Shown: piece after piece, positions 16,442-28,232 of the stretch
Layout: every line of letters starts with the position of its first letter
Position numbering within the stretch: the stretch's first letter is position 1
Assembly (NCBI GenBank): GCA_964540965.1
Contig: CAZIOT010000005.1
Location: 62,001-126,000 of the forward strand
From: JADYZU01 sp964540965
GTDB lineage: Bacteria > Pseudomonadota > Alphaproteobacteria > Rhodobacterales > Rhodobacteraceae
Reading direction: 5' to 3'
DNA length: 64,000 nt
The notes under the pieces: generated by a model
Databases searched by the model: none
The model's input: only the letters and a program-made list of their open reading frames with translations
Told to the model about the DNA's origin: nothing
Made by a program: the position numbers and the translations under genes

Positions 16442-17179
16442 ATGATGGGCAAGACACCGACAGGCAAGAACACCTCCGGCCGCGGCACGCGCGACCTGAC
16501 CGTCAAGGTCAGGACCGCCAAGGGGCGCACCATATCGTCCACCCGCTGGCTGGAACGGCAGCTGAACGACCCCTACGTCAAGCGGGCCCGGGCCGAAGGC
16601 TATCGCGGGCGGGCGGCGTTCAAGATCATGGAGCTGGACGACAAGTTCCGCTTTCTGGTGCCGGGCGCCCGCGTGGTCGATCTGGGCTGCGCGCCTGGCG
16701 GCTGGTGCCAGGTGGCCGTGCCGCGGATCAATGCGCTTGGCGACAAGCCCGGCAAGGCGGTGGGCCGCATCATCGGCGTCGACCTGCAAGAAGTGGCGCC
16801 GATTCCGGGCGCCGAGATCCACCAGCTGGATTTCCTGTCGGATGGCGCCGATGCGCAGATCAAGGACTGGCTGGGCGGTGAGGCCGATGTGGTGATGTCG
16901 GACATGGCCGCGGCCTCGACCGGGCACCAGCAGACCGACCACCTGCGCATCATCGCTTTGTGCGAGGCGGCGGCCGAACTGGCCTTCGACGTGCTGGCGC
17001 CGGGCGGCACCTTTGTCGCGAAAGTGCTGGCGGGGGGCGCTGAAGCCGGATTGCAGACCCTGCTCAAGCAGCGTTTCGACAAGGTGGCGAATATCAAGCC
17101 GCCGGCAAGCCGGTCGGACTCCTCCGAGAAATTCGTCGTGGCGACCGGGTTCAGGGGCAGGGATGTCGGCGCGGTTTGA
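16442..17179 (+). CDS. rlmE: 23S rRNA (uridine-2552-2'-O) methyltransferase RlmE/FtsJ
   Basis: SAM-dependent 2'-O-ribose methyltransferase acting on U2552 of 23S rRNA in the assembling large subunit. 245 residues. The catalytic K-D-K-E tetrad is complete: Lys61 (AFKIMELD), Asp154 (VVMSDMA), Lys194 (FVAKVLAGG) and Glu229 (SSEKFVVATGF); SAM motif I is VVDLGCAPGGWCQV. Two adjacent ATG codons occur at 16442 and 16445. The N-terminal basic tail of about 35 residues is longer than in E. coli, as in other alphaproteobacteria. Its 3' end overlaps the start of glpD by 17 bp. Confidence 0.96.
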   Translation: MMGKTPTGKNTSGRGTRDLTVKVRTAKGRTISSTRWLERQLNDPYVKRARAEGYRGRAAFKIMELDDKFRFLVPGARVVDLGCAPGGWCQVAVPRINALGDKPGKAVGRIIGVDLQEVAPIPGAEIHQLDFLSDGADAQIKDWLGGEADVVMSDMAAASTGHQQTDHLRIIALCEAAAELAFDVLAPGGTFVAKVLAGGAEAGLQTLLKQRFDKVANIKPPASRSDSSEKFVVATGFRGRDVGAV

Positions 17180-18705
17180 CCTGTTCGTCATCGGCGGCGG
17201 CGTCAACGGCACCGGCATCGCCCGCGACGCGGCCGGGCGCGGCCTGTCGGTCTGCCTGTGCGAGATGGGCGATCTTGCCTCGGCCACATCCTCGGCCTCG
17301 ACCAAGCTGTTCCACGGCGGCTTGCGCTATCTGGACTATTGGGAATTCCGCCTCGTCCGCGAAAGCCTGATCGAGCGCGAGCGGCTTCTGGCCGCGATGC
17401 CGCATATCTCGCGGCCGATGCGGTTCGTCCTGCCCTTCGACCCCGAGATGCGGTTCGAATCCGAGACCCCGACCTCGCGCCTGTTGTCGCTGTCGATGCC
17501 CTGGATGAAGGGGCGGCGTCCCGGCTGGCTGATCCGCAGCGGGCTGTTCCTGTATGACCATCTGGGCGGCCGGCGCCTGTTGCCCGGCACCAGCGTCACC
17601 GACCTGAGGAACGCGCCGGAAGGCGTTCCCCTGCAAGGGAAATTCCGCAAGGCGTGGGAATATTCCGATGGCTGGGTCGATGACGCGCGGCTGGTGGTGC
17701 TGAACGCCCGCGACGCCGCCGCCCGCGGCGCCGTGATCCGCACCCGCGCCAGGGTGACGGCAGCCGAGCGGCAGGCCGACCACTGGCGCCTTCTGATCGA
17801 CGGCGGCGAGGCGGTCGAAGCGCGGGCCGTGGTCAATGCCGCGGGGCCCTGGGTGGAACAGGTGCTCAAGCAATCGCTGTCGGTGACCACGCGCGAACAT
17901 GTGCGGCTGGTCCGCGGCAGCCATATCGTCGTGCCGCGGCTTTATGCCCACGAGAAATGCTATTTCTTTCAGGGGCCGGACGGGCGGATCATCTTTGCGA
18001 TCCCCTACGAGTCCGACTTCACCCTCATCGGCACGACCGACATCGTGCATTCCGGCCCCGATGTGCCGCCCGAATGCTCGCCCGAGGAACAGGCCTATCT
18101 GTGCGATTTCGCCAGCCGCTATTTCGCCGTGCCGGTGACGCGCGACAGCATCGTCTGGACCTATTCCGGGGTGCGGCCGCTTTATGACGACGGCGCCAGT
18201 TCCGCCACCGCGGCGACCCGCGACTATGTGCTGTCGCTGGATACTGCGGCGGCGCCGGTCCTGTCGGTGTTCGGCGGCAAGATCACCACCTATCGGCGGC
18301 TGTCCGAACATGCGCTGCAAAAGCTGCGGCCGCTGATCGGCGGCACCGGCGACTGGACGGCCGGCGTGCCGCTGCCGGGCGGCGACTTTCCGGTGGAGGG
18401 TCGCCCGGCGCTGGAATCCGACCTGCGCGCCCGCTACCCCTTTCTGACCGCCGGCTGGGCCGCCCGTCTGGTCCGCTGCTATGGCACCGATGCCCGGTCG
18501 GTCCTGGGCGCCGCCACCGCCGCCGCCGATCTGGGCCGCGATTTTGGCGCCACGCTCACCGAGGCCGAGGTGCGCTGGCAGATGGACCGCGAATTCGCCC
18601 GCACCGCTGCCGACGTGGTGTGGCGGCGCACGAAGCTGGGGCTGCGGCTGACGGCGGATCAGGTCGCGGCGCTGGACGGATGGATGCAGACGCGGGGAGG
18701 CGCCG

Positions 18706-20155
<1,450 letters not shown>

Positions 20156-20178
<23 letters not shown>

Positions 20179-20509
20179 CCTCGGCCTCGGCCTCGGCCCG
20201 GTCGCGGCGCAACGCGGCCCGGCCAAGCGTCAGCAGCATGACCGGCGTGGTGATGACCACGAAGATGCCGATGACAAGGGCGTGGATGACCAGCCGCGCC
20301 TCGACCGCGGAATAAAGCAGGATCGCGGCAAGGATGATCGCCGCCGAACCCCAGCTGGTGCCAAGGGTTGGCGCGTGGATGCGGTCAAGGAAGGTCCGCA
20401 GCCGCACCAGCCCGAAAGCGCCGGTCAGGGTCAGGAGGCTGCCCAGCAGCACCAGCGCCGCGGCGGGCAGGCTGATCCACGCCGGCAGGTCGGTGAAACC
20501 GGGGTTCAT
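20156..20509 (-). CDS. mnhG: Mrp/Mnh cation:proton antiporter subunit G
   Basis: 117-residue membrane protein, last gene of the mrp operon; three predicted helices (IPAWISLPAAALVLLGSLLTLTGAF; GSAAIILAAILLYS; LVIHALVIGIFVVITTPVM-like). Subunit G is one of the small essential parts of the Mrp Na+(K+)/H+ antiporter. It starts inside the end of mnhF (4-bp overlap) and its C-terminal end overlaps convergent glpK. Confidence 0.92.
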
Positions 20510-20787
20510 TCGATCACCTCGCCGCGCATGAGGAATTTCGCCGCGGCCACCGTGGCGACAAAGCCCAGGGCGCCGATGACCAGCGCCGCCTCGAAGAAGA
20601 AATCGTTGCCCATCCGCAGCCCGGTGACGAGGAACATCAGCATGACGCAGGCATAAAGCGCATCCAGCGCCAGCACCCGGTCCTGCGCCCGCGGCCCGAT
20701 CACCATCCGCCAGGCGGCAAGGCAGGCGGCAAGGCCAAGGGCGGCTTGCGCCAGCATCAGCGCGGCGGTCAGGACATAGGCGGTCAT
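20506..20787 (-). CDS. mnhF: Mrp/Mnh cation:proton antiporter subunit F
   Basis: 93 residues, three predicted transmembrane helices, with the MrpF hallmark GPRAQDRVLALDALYA between the first and second helix; Asp in this region is thought to take part in ion movement. It overlaps mnhE and mnhG by 4 bp each, which indicates translational coupling. Confidence 0.93.
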   Translation of the reverse strand: MTAYVLTAALMLAQAALGLAACLAAWRMVIGPRAQDRVLALDALYACVMLMFLVTGLRMGNDFFFEAALVIGALGFVATVAAAKFLMRGEVIE

Positions 20788-21272
20788 GCGAAGATCTCCA
20801 GCAGGAGCGATTCGTAGCGGTCGGTCATGGTCGCGCGCGACTGGGCCGGATCCTTCAGGTCAAAGACATGCAGCATCATGATGTTGCTGTCCGCATCGTG
20901 GTCTAGCCAGGCGGTGCCCGGCGTCGCGGTGACGATGATCGCCAGCGTGGCCAGCGCCGCGGGGTGGGTGATGCGCAGCGGCACCTCGACGATGCCCGAA
21001 TGGCGGGCGGGATTGCGCCCCTCGGTCAGGATCAGCCGGGTGACGCTGGCGTTCGACCGGATGATGTCCCAGCCGACGACCACCACCAGCCGCAGGATCA
21101 GGTCGGGGCGGCGCAGCCGCAGCGGCGCCGGTTCCAGCGCGCCCATCGACCAGCCGGCGACCAGCGCCACGACCAGGCCCAGGACCGCCTGCCCAAGGGT
21201 GAACCGCGTCAAGAGCAGCCACATGATCAGCAGCACCGCCGACAGGGTCGGGTGGGGGATCAGGCGGTTCAT
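20784..21272 (-). CDS. mnhE: Mrp/Mnh cation:proton antiporter subunit E
   Basis: 162 residues. Two N-terminal helices (TLSAVLLIMWLLLTRFTLGQ; VLGLVVALVAGWSMG) are followed by a soluble region with the MrpE features VPLRITHPAALATLAIIVTATPGTAW and LHVFDLKDPA. It sits between mnhD and mnhF with 4-bp overlaps at both ends. Confidence 0.93.
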   Translation of the reverse strand: MNRLIPHPTLSAVLLIMWLLLTRFTLGQAVLGLVVALVAGWSMGALEPAPLRLRRPDLILRLVVVVGWDIIRSNASVTRLILTEGRNPARHSGIVEVPLRITHPAALATLAIIVTATPGTAWLDHDADSNIMMLHVFDLKDPAQSRATMTDRYESLLLEIFA

Positions 21273-22912
21273 GACCCTTCGCCCTCGGCCGGCTGGTCGG
21301 CGACGCGCGGCGCGGCAAAGACGCCCTCGATATAAAGCGCCGGGGTCTGCAGCACGCGGGACGTGGCGCGCATGTAGCGCAGGGTATCCTGCGCCTCGGT
21401 CGTCAGCAGGATCGTCATCCCGACCAGGACCGCGATCGGCGCGAGTTCGAGGGCAAGGATGCGCGGCCCGCCGCCTTCGGTGGCCCAGAAGGTCTGGATG
21501 CCGATCCGCATCAGGCCGATCAGCGTGGCAAAACCCGACAGGATCATCATCGCCACGAACAGCCAGACCAGCCCCGTGGCGGTGCCGCCGCTGCCGATGG
21601 CCGAGCCCAGCACCGCGAACTTGCCGATGAAACCCGAAAGCGGCGGCAGGCCGCTCAGCACCACGGCGGTAAAGGCAAAGCTGACGCCAAGGATGGTCAT
21701 CGTGCCGGGCAGGGTCAGGCCGCCCTCCTGCGGTGGCATGTCGTCATCCGACGGCTCGATGCCATAGGCATCGGCGGTCAGCGCCAGCATGGCGGCGATG
21801 CCGCCTTCCTCGCGGCCCATCGGCTCGATCAAGAGGAACAGGGCACCGCAGGCGAGGGTCGAGGAGACGAGGTAATAAAGCGCCCCCGACAGCATCGCCC
21901 CGCCGCCGCCGGCAAGGGCAAAGCCGGTGATGGCGATCAGCGTGCCGGATGACACCAGCACCAGATGTGCCGCCATCCGCCCCAGCCCCTGCGCCGACAG
22001 GGTGCCGAGGATGCCGAAGGCCACGGTTGCCATGCCGCCCGCGATCAGCACCGGCGCCCCGAACCCGGCCGAGGCGCCGGCGCCTTCGCCGAACAGCAGA
22101 AGCGACAGCCGCATCAGGATATAGACCCCGACCTTGGTCATGATCGCGAACATCGCCGCGACCGGGGCAGGGGCGGCCATATAGGCGGTGGGCAGCCAGA
22201 AGGACAGCGGCCAGACCCCGGCCTTGACCAGGAAGGCAAGGCCAAGCGCCGCGGCCCCGGCATGGAACAGCGCCCGGTCCTCGGCCGGGATCCGGGTCAC
22301 CATTTCCGCCAGATGCGCCATGTTCAGCGTGCCGGTGACGCCATAGACCAGCGCCGCGCCGATCAGGAACAAAAGCGAGGCGGCAAGGTTGATCGCAACG
22401 TAATGCAGCCCGGCGCGCACCCGCAACTGCCCGCCGCCATGCAAGAGCAGGCCATAGGAGGCGGCCAGCAGCACCTCGAAGAACACGAACAGCGAAAACA
22501 GGTCGCCGGTCAGGAAGGCGCCGTTCAGCCCCATCAAGAGGAACTGGAACAGGGACAGGAAATGTTGCCCCTGCCGCGCCCAGCCGGCGGCGGCATAGAC
22601 CAGCGCCGGCACCGCCAGAAGCCCGGTCAGGACCAGCATCATCGCCGAGGCGCGGTCGAGCACCAGCACGATGCCCCAGGGCACCGACCAGTCGCCGAGC
22701 AGGTAATAGCCGACATTGCTGTGGCCGGGAAACAGCCCGCCATCGGCGCGGTTCAACAGCGCGATGCCGACCCCCAGCATCGCCAGCGTCGCCACCAGCG
22801 ACAGCACCAGCTTGGCCCGCCGGCGGCGTTCGTCATAAAGCAGCATGATCGCGCCGGCAAAGAACGGGATCAGCACCGGCGCGATGATGAGATGTTCGGT
22901 CGAGGGGCTCAT
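21269..22912 (-). CDS. mnhD: Mrp/Mnh cation:proton antiporter subunit D
   Basis: 547-residue NuoM/NuoN-like polytopic membrane protein that forms one of the two large proton-translocating modules of Mrp. ATG 22912 is used because it gives the 4-bp overlap with mnhC seen at all junctions. About 14 helices; the key membrane Glu is in LFSLFVFFEVLLAASYG and the key Lys in LGLAFLVKAGVWPLSFWLP. An acidic cytoplasmic loop (SDDDMPPQEG) separates late helices. Confidence 0.95.
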   Translation of the reverse strand: MSPSTEHLIIAPVLIPFFAGAIMLLYDERRRRAKLVLSLVATLAMLGVGIALLNRADGGLFPGHSNVGYYLLGDWSVPWGIVLVLDRASAMMLVLTGLLAVPALVYAAAGWARQGQHFLSLFQFLLMGLNGAFLTGDLFSLFVFFEVLLAASYGLLLHGGGQLRVRAGLHYVAINLAASLLFLIGAALVYGVTGTLNMAHLAEMVTRIPAEDRALFHAGAAALGLAFLVKAGVWPLSFWLPTAYMAAPAPVAAMFAIMTKVGVYILMRLSLLLFGEGAGASAGFGAPVLIAGGMATVAFGILGTLSAQGLGRMAAHLVLVSSGTLIAITGFALAGGGGAMLSGALYYLVSSTLACGALFLLIEPMGREEGGIAAMLALTADAYGIEPSDDDMPPQEGGLTLPGTMTILGVSFAFTAVVLSGLPPLSGFIGKFAVLGSAIGSGGTATGLVWLFVAMMILSGFATLIGLMRIGIQTFWATEGGGPRILALELAPIAVLVGMTILLTTEAQDTLRYMRATSRVLQTPALYIEGVFAAPRVADQPAEGEGS

Positions 22913-23256
22913 GATCCGCGCTCCGTGCCGTCGACATGGTCGGTCCCGGTCAGGCCGCGGGCCACGATCATGATGACAAGGAACAGCGCCGTGGTGGCAA
23001 AGCTGATGACGATGGCGGTCAGGACCAATGCCTGCGGCAGCGGATCGGCATAGGCGGTCGGGTTGACGAAACCGCCCTTGGGCATGATCGGCGGCGCGCC
23101 CTCGGTCAGCCGGCCCATCGAGAAGATGAACAGGTTGACCGCATAGGACAAAAGCGCCAGCCCGGTGATGACCTGAAACGTCCGCGGCCGCAGGATCAGC
23201 CATATGCCCGAGGCGGCAAGGACGCCGATGGCAAGCGACAGCACCACCTCCATCAC
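22909..23256 (-). CDS. mnhC: Mrp/Mnh cation:proton antiporter subunit C
   Basis: 115-residue NuoK-like subunit with three helices: VLSLAIGVLAASGIWLILRP, FQVITGLALLSYAVNLFIFSMG and the C-terminal LVLTAIVISFATTALFLVIMIV. The loop APPIMPKGGFVNPTAYADPLPQA is typical of MrpC. 4-bp overlaps with mnhAB and mnhD. Confidence 0.95.
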   Translation of the reverse strand: MMEVVLSLAIGVLAASGIWLILRPRTFQVITGLALLSYAVNLFIFSMGRLTEGAPPIMPKGGFVNPTAYADPLPQALVLTAIVISFATTALFLVIMIVARGLTGTDHVDGTERGS

Positions 23257-26147
23257 GCCACCTCCTGCGCGGCTTCGGCCTCGGCCTCGGCCTCGTGTTC
23301 GCGGGCGCGGGCGGCGCGCAGCGACTGGTGCGCGATGGCGATCAGCATGAGGACGGTGGCGCCGACGACCAGCGCATAGACGCCAAGGTCGAACAGCATC
23401 GCCGTGGCCGCCGGGGTGCGGCCGACCAGCGGCAGGTCGACATATTGCGCATGGGCGGTCAGGAACGGATAGCCGAAGGCAAAGGCGCCGATCCCCGTCG
23501 CCCCGGCCATGACCAGACCGGCCCCCATCCAGCGGATCGGCAGGATGGTGATCCGCGCCTCGATCCAGCGCACATCGGCGGCCAGGTATTGCAGCAGCAG
23601 GGCAATCGCGAGGGTGACCCCGGCCGAAAATCCGCCGCCCGGCAGGTCATGGCCGCGGAAGAACAGATAGGCCGACAGCACGATCATCGCCGGGAACATC
23701 CAGCGCATGATGACGCCGGGCACCGCCATCGCCTCGCGCGCGGTCTCTTCGTTCAGGGCGCTTTGCTGGTCGGGCCGGTCCGAGCTTTCGGGCGCGGGGC
23801 GGAACCGGCGCAGCAGGGCAAAGACCGACAGGCCGACGATGGCCAGCACCGTGATCTCGCCGAAGGTGTCGAAGGCGCGGAAATCGACAAGGATGACGTT
23901 GACGACATTGGTGCCGCCGCCCTCGGAATAGGAATTGCGCAGGAACCAGTCGCCGATCGAGGGCACCAGCGGCCGCGTCATCACCGCAAAGGCCATGAGG
24001 GCAAGGCCGGTGCCGCCGATGATCGCGATAATCAGATCGCGGCCGCGGCGCAGCCGGGCGGGCAGCAGGTCGTCGCCGGCGATCTCCTCGTTGCGCTTGG
24101 GCAGCCAGCGCAGGCCAAGGAGGAGGAGGACGGTGGTCACGATCTCGACCAGGAGTTGCGTCACCGCAAGGTCGGGGGCGGAAAACCAGGCGAAGGTCAG
24201 GCAGGTGACGACGCCGGCGCCGCCCAGCAACACCAGCGCGGCAAAGCGGTGGTATTTCGCCATCACCGCGGCGCCGACAGCCGACCCGCCGCCGACCACC
24301 CACAAGAGGACGAAGCCCGGATCGGGCGCGATCATGCCGCGCGCCGAAGAAAAGGTCAGCGCCGCCGTGAGCACCGAACCGACAAAGGCCAGCGCCAGCA
24401 GCACCAGCAGCAGAAGCTGCGGTTGCAGCCGTTCGGTGGCGACGGCGCGCAGCGCCAGCCGCGGCCATTTCCAGGTCAGGTTCAGCATCCCGATCTCGAA
24501 CAGGCGCTGCGCCCGCAGCCGGTGCAGCAGAGGCGGCCCGTCCGGCCCCGCGGCGATGCGATCGGCGAGGGTGAAATACAGCGCGGCCCCCACCGCCATC
24601 GACACAAGGCTCATGATCAGGGGCGTGTTGAACCCGTGCCAGACGGCAATGCTTTCGGCAGGCATGTCCGGGCCGATGACCGAACGCGCCGCGGCGTTCA
24701 GCGTCGGCCCCAGCGTCAGGCCGGGAATGATGCCGACCAGCAGGCAAAGCCCGACCAAGAGCTCGACCGGGCGGCGCATCCACTTCGGCGGCTCGTGCGG
24801 CTCCTTGGGCAGGTCGACCGGCGGCGGGCCAAAGAACACCGCCAGGATGAAGCGCATCGAATAGGCCACCGCCAGCACCGAGGCGACGGTGGCGATATAG
24901 GGCAGGGCGTTGTCCAGCCAGGTGCCGTTGTGCCAGTCCACCGCCTCGGCAAAGAACATTTCCTTCGAGATGAAGCCGTTGAGCAGCGGCACCCCCGCCA
25001 TCGCGGCCGAGGCGACAATGGCCAGCGTGCCGGTGATCGGCATGTAGCGGTAAAGCCCCGACAGCCGCCGCATGTCGCGGGTGCCGGTCTCGTGGTCGAT
25101 GATGCCGGCGGCCATGAACAGGCTGGCCTTGAACAGCGCGTGATTGGTGATGTGAAAGATCGCGGCAAGGATCGCGGTCGGACTGCCGATGCCGGCCAGC
25201 GCGGTGATCAGGCCAAGGTGGCTGATGGTGGAATAGGCCAGCAGGCCCTTGAGATCATGGCGGAACAGCGCCACGGCGGCGCCGAAGGTCAGCGTCAGCA
25301 TGCCGGTGCCGCAGACCAGATAGAACCACAGTTCCGTCCCCGAAAACACCGGCGAGAAGCGGACAAGCAGGAATACCCCGGCCTTCACCATCGTCGCCGA
25401 ATGCAGATAGGCCGAGACCGGCGTCGGTGCCGCCATGGCGCCCGGCAGCCAGAAATGGAACGGCACCTGCGCCGATTTGGTGAAGGCGGCCAGAAGGAAC
25501 AACAGCAGCGCCGGCTCGTACAGCACATGGCTGCGGATCGCCGGACCCGAGGCGAGGATCACGTCAAGGTCATAGCTGCCCGCCATCCGCCCCAGCATCA
25601 GCATGGCGATGAACAGCGCGAGTCCGCCGCCCGCGGTGACGACCAGCGCCGTCCGCGCCCCGTCGCGCGCCGCCGGATTGGCATGGCGGAAGCCGATGAG
25701 AAGAAAGGAAATCAGGCTGGTCAGTTCCCAGAACACCACCAGCAGGATGACATTGGCCGACAAGAGCAGCCCGACCATCGACCCGGTGAAGGCCAGAAGC
25801 AGGGCATGAAAGCGCGGCGCCGGATCGGCCTTGGCCAGGTAATAGCGCGAGTAGAGCACGACAAGCAGGCCGATGCCCAGCACCAGCGCCACGAACAGCC
25901 ACGAGAACCCGTCGATCCGGAAACCAAGGTTCAGGCCCAGGGAGGGCACCCAGGCGATCTCGGCGCGCAGAACCTCTCCTCCCGTCGCCGGGCCCTGCAG
26001 GGGGGCCAGCACGGCAAGGCCCAGAACCATGGTCAATCCAGAAATCCATGCCGCCGTGCGCGCCGACTTCTGCGGCAGCGTTGCCGCAGCGAGGGCGCCC
26101 AGAAAGGGCAGGGCGACAAGGAAAAGAAGCAGGTTCTGGTCGATCAT
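23253..26147 (-). CDS. mnhA: Mrp/Mnh cation:proton antiporter fused A-B subunit (PhaAB type)
   Basis: 964 residues, first gene of the operon. The N-terminal about 640 residues are the NuoL-like antiporter core (Glu in LLVVFWELTSLISFLLIG; Lys in AAFTKSAQVPFHFWLPGAM; EMFFAEAVD), residues about 640-780 match the MrpA C-terminal/DUF4040 segment, and the last about 150 residues (MRWMFPAMIVLSAYLFFRGHDLPGGGFSAG...) are a complete MrpB domain. Fusion of A and B is the group-2 arrangement of Sinorhizobium PhaA. The six genes therefore encode all seven Mrp functions. Expected role: Na+ or K+ efflux against protons and alkaline pH tolerance. The cation cannot be told from sequence. Confidence 0.95.
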   Translation of the reverse strand: MIDQNLLLFLVALPFLGALAAATLPQKSARTAAWISGLTMVLGLAVLAPLQGPATGGEVLRAEIAWVPSLGLNLGFRIDGFSWLFVALVLGIGLLVVLYSRYYLAKADPAPRFHALLLAFTGSMVGLLLSANVILLVVFWELTSLISFLLIGFRHANPAARDGARTALVVTAGGGLALFIAMLMLGRMAGSYDLDVILASGPAIRSHVLYEPALLLFLLAAFTKSAQVPFHFWLPGAMAAPTPVSAYLHSATMVKAGVFLLVRFSPVFSGTELWFYLVCGTGMLTLTFGAAVALFRHDLKGLLAYSTISHLGLITALAGIGSPTAILAAIFHITNHALFKASLFMAAGIIDHETGTRDMRRLSGLYRYMPITGTLAIVASAAMAGVPLLNGFISKEMFFAEAVDWHNGTWLDNALPYIATVASVLAVAYSMRFILAVFFGPPPVDLPKEPHEPPKWMRRPVELLVGLCLLVGIIPGLTLGPTLNAAARSVIGPDMPAESIAVWHGFNTPLIMSLVSMAVGAALYFTLADRIAAGPDGPPLLHRLRAQRLFEIGMLNLTWKWPRLALRAVATERLQPQLLLLVLLALAFVGSVLTAALTFSSARGMIAPDPGFVLLWVVGGGSAVGAAVMAKYHRFAALVLLGGAGVVTCLTFAWFSAPDLAVTQLLVEIVTTVLLLLGLRWLPKRNEEIAGDDLLPARLRRGRDLIIAIIGGTGLALMAFAVMTRPLVPSIGDWFLRNSYSEGGGTNVVNVILVDFRAFDTFGEITVLAIVGLSVFALLRRFRPAPESSDRPDQQSALNEETAREAMAVPGVIMRWMFPAMIVLSAYLFFRGHDLPGGGFSAGVTLAIALLLQYLAADVRWIEARITILPIRWMGAGLVMAGATGIGAFAFGYPFLTAHAQYVDLPLVGRTPAATAMLFDLGVYALVVGATVLMLIAIAHQSLRAARAREHEAEAEAEAAQEVA

Positions 26148-26472
26148 GCTGCGGGGTGCCGCCTTTCGCCGAAATGGGGGTCGCGCGCGGCAGCGTCCTC
26201 ATCCCTGACGACCCCCGCCCATTCGGGACGGGCGCCGGGCGGGGGAACCGATCTGCCGGGAAACCGATACACACACAAGACCGGCATCGCGCCGGGATTT
26301 CAAGCCTCTGGCGCAGGTTTTTCACGCATGTTCCGCCGGCCCGCGCCGGCTGGCAGACCCGGGATGGGCGAAGCGGCGGGTTTAACTGATTGAAACAGTC
26401 GCCTTTGGGATTGCCCCGCGCCGGATTTGGCCCTAGGTCCAATGGCGCCGCACCCCCCGCGGCCGCCGCCCC
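26148..26472. other. 325-bp divergent intergenic region between mnhA and the ABC transporter gene
   Basis: No gene seen. It must carry the promoters of two divergent operons. I find no convincing -35/-10 pair: TTGAAA at 26390-26395 lacks a good -10. Short self-complementary stretches (for example CCGGCCCGCGCCGG at 26337-26350) are present but not terminator-like. Confidence 0.6.
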
Positions 26473-26487
26473 GTGCCAGAGACGCCG

Positions 26488-28227
26488 ATGCTTCGCCGCT
26501 TCTTTTCCTACTACCGCCCCTACAAGGGCCTGTTCGCGCTCGACTTCGGCTCGGCCGTCACCGCGGGCCTGCTCGAGCTTGCCTTTCCGCTGGCGGTGGC
26601 CTGGTTCATCGACGGGCTGCTGCCGCAGGGCAACTTCACTCTGATCCTTGCCGCGGGCATCGGCCTATTGGTCGTCTACTGCGTCAATGCCGCGTTGCAC
26701 GGGGTGGTGAACTATTTCGGCCATGTCCTTGGCGTCTCGATCGAAACCGACATGCGGCGGCAGGTGTTCGATCACCTCACCAAACTGTCCTTCCGCTTTT
26801 TCGACAACCACAAGACCGGCCATCTCATCACCCATGTGACCAAGGATCTCGAGGATGTGGGCGAGGTCGCCCATCACGGCCCCGAGGACATGTTCCTTGC
26901 CATCATGACCTTCATCGGCGCCTTCATCCTGATGTTCGTCACCAACTGGCAGCTTGCGGCGATCACCGTGGCCATCGTGCCGGTGGTGACCTGGCTTGTC
27001 AGCACCTATGGGGCGCGGATGACGCTGAACTGGCAGGATCTGTTCGGCCGCGTCGGCGATTTCAACACAAGGGTCGAGGACAGCATCGGCGGCATCCGCG
27101 TGGTCAAGGCCTTTGCCAACGAGGAGCACGAGACGCGCCTGTTCGCCGGCAACAACGAGGCCTACCGCGTAACCAAGCTGCGCGCCTATGCGATCATGAC
27201 CGCGGCCAATGTCATCACCTACCTGTCGACTCGGCTGATCCAGCTGACGGTGATGCTGGCGGGTGCCTGGCTGGTGACCAGGGGCGAGCTCAGCTATGGC
27301 GGCTTTGTCAGCTTTCTCTTGCTGGTCGATGTGTTCCTGCGGCCCATCGACCAGATCACCGGGGTTCTGGAAAGCTATCCCAAGGGTATCGCCGGTTTCC
27401 GCCGTTTTGCCGAACTGATCGACACCGCCCCCGACATCGCCGACCGCCCCGGCGCACGGGTGCTGAGCGGGGCGAGGGGCGACATCGCCTTTCGCGACGT
27501 GTCCTTTGCCTATGAACCGGGGCGCGCGGTGCTGTCGGGGTTGAACCTGACGGTCAACGCCGGCGAAACCATCGCCATCGTCGGCCCCTCGGGCGCGGGC
27601 AAGACCACGCTTTGCGCACTTCTGCCGCGGTTCTATGAAATCGACGCCGGCGCCATCACCGTCGACGGCACCGACATCCGCGACCTGACGCAGGACAGCC
27701 TGCGTAGCCAGATCGGCATCGTCCAGCAGGACGTGTTCCTGTTCGGCGGCACCCTGCGCGACAATATCGCCTATGGGCGGCTTGGCGCCTCGGACGCCGA
27801 GATCATGGAGGCCGCGCGCCGCGCCCGCCTTGACGGGGTGATCGCACGGCTGCCCGACGGACTTGACACGATGGTCGGCGAACGCGGCGTGAAGCTTTCC
27901 GGCGGGCAGAAACAGCGGGTGGCGATCGCCCGCATCTTCCTCAAGAACCCGCCGATCCTGATCCTCGACGAGGCGACTTCGGCGCTGGATACCGCGACCG
28001 AACTGGCGATCCAGCAATCGCTGACCGATCTGGCCGAAGGGCGGACCACCATCGTCATCGCCCACCGGCTGGCGACGATCCAGCATGCCGACCGCATCGT
28101 CGTGGTGGACGAGACCGGCATCGTCGAGGAAGGCGGCCACGACGCGCTGCTTGCCCGGGGCGGCGCCTATGCGGCGCTGCACCGCGCGCAATTCGGCCAT
28201 ATGGGCCGCACCGGAACAGGGGGTTAG
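26488..28227 (+). CDS. Exporter-fold (type IV) ABC transporter, fused permease and ATPase
   Basis: Half-transporter of 579 residues that should work as a homodimer in the inner membrane. Six helices lie in residues 15-310 (MsbA-like fold). The ATPase domain has Walker A GPSGAGKTT at about 366-374, Q-loop IVQQDVFLFGGT, signature KLSGGQKQR, Walker B ILILDEATSALD and H-loop IAHRL. ATG 26488 has AGAGACG upstream; a GTG at 26473 would add five residues. A siderophore-interacting reductase starts 5 bp after its stop. Exporter-fold transporters in that setting (IrtAB, YbtPQ) import ferric siderophores, so import is possible, although lipid or drug export is the family default. Confidence 0.9.
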   Translation: MLRRFFSYYRPYKGLFALDFGSAVTAGLLELAFPLAVAWFIDGLLPQGNFTLILAAGIGLLVVYCVNAALHGVVNYFGHVLGVSIETDMRRQVFDHLTKLSFRFFDNHKTGHLITHVTKDLEDVGEVAHHGPEDMFLAIMTFIGAFILMFVTNWQLAAITVAIVPVVTWLVSTYGARMTLNWQDLFGRVGDFNTRVEDSIGGIRVVKAFANEEHETRLFAGNNEAYRVTKLRAYAIMTAANVITYLSTRLIQLTVMLAGAWLVTRGELSYGGFVSFLLLVDVFLRPIDQITGVLESYPKGIAGFRRFAELIDTAPDIADRPGARVLSGARGDIAFRDVSFAYEPGRAVLSGLNLTVNAGETIAIVGPSGAGKTTLCALLPRFYEIDAGAITVDGTDIRDLTQDSLRSQIGIVQQDVFLFGGTLRDNIAYGRLGASDAEIMEAARRARLDGVIARLPDGLDTMVGERGVKLSGGQKQRVAIARIFLKNPPILILDEATSALDTATELAIQQSLTDLAEGRTTIVIAHRLATIQHADRIVVVDETGIVEEGGHDALLARGGAYAALHRAQFGHMGRTGTGG

Positions 28228-28232
28228 ACCGG

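Noticed and set aside
14031..16457. An 808-codon minus-strand frame over the one-carbon cassette
   Set aside because: Opposite strand shows MetF and MeTr motifs in order with good ribosome-binding sites; this frame has none.
23295..26393. A 1032-codon plus-strand frame over mnhA
   Set aside because: Antisense shadow of the fused MrpAB gene, rich in Gln/Arg/His with no hydrophobic or domain pattern.
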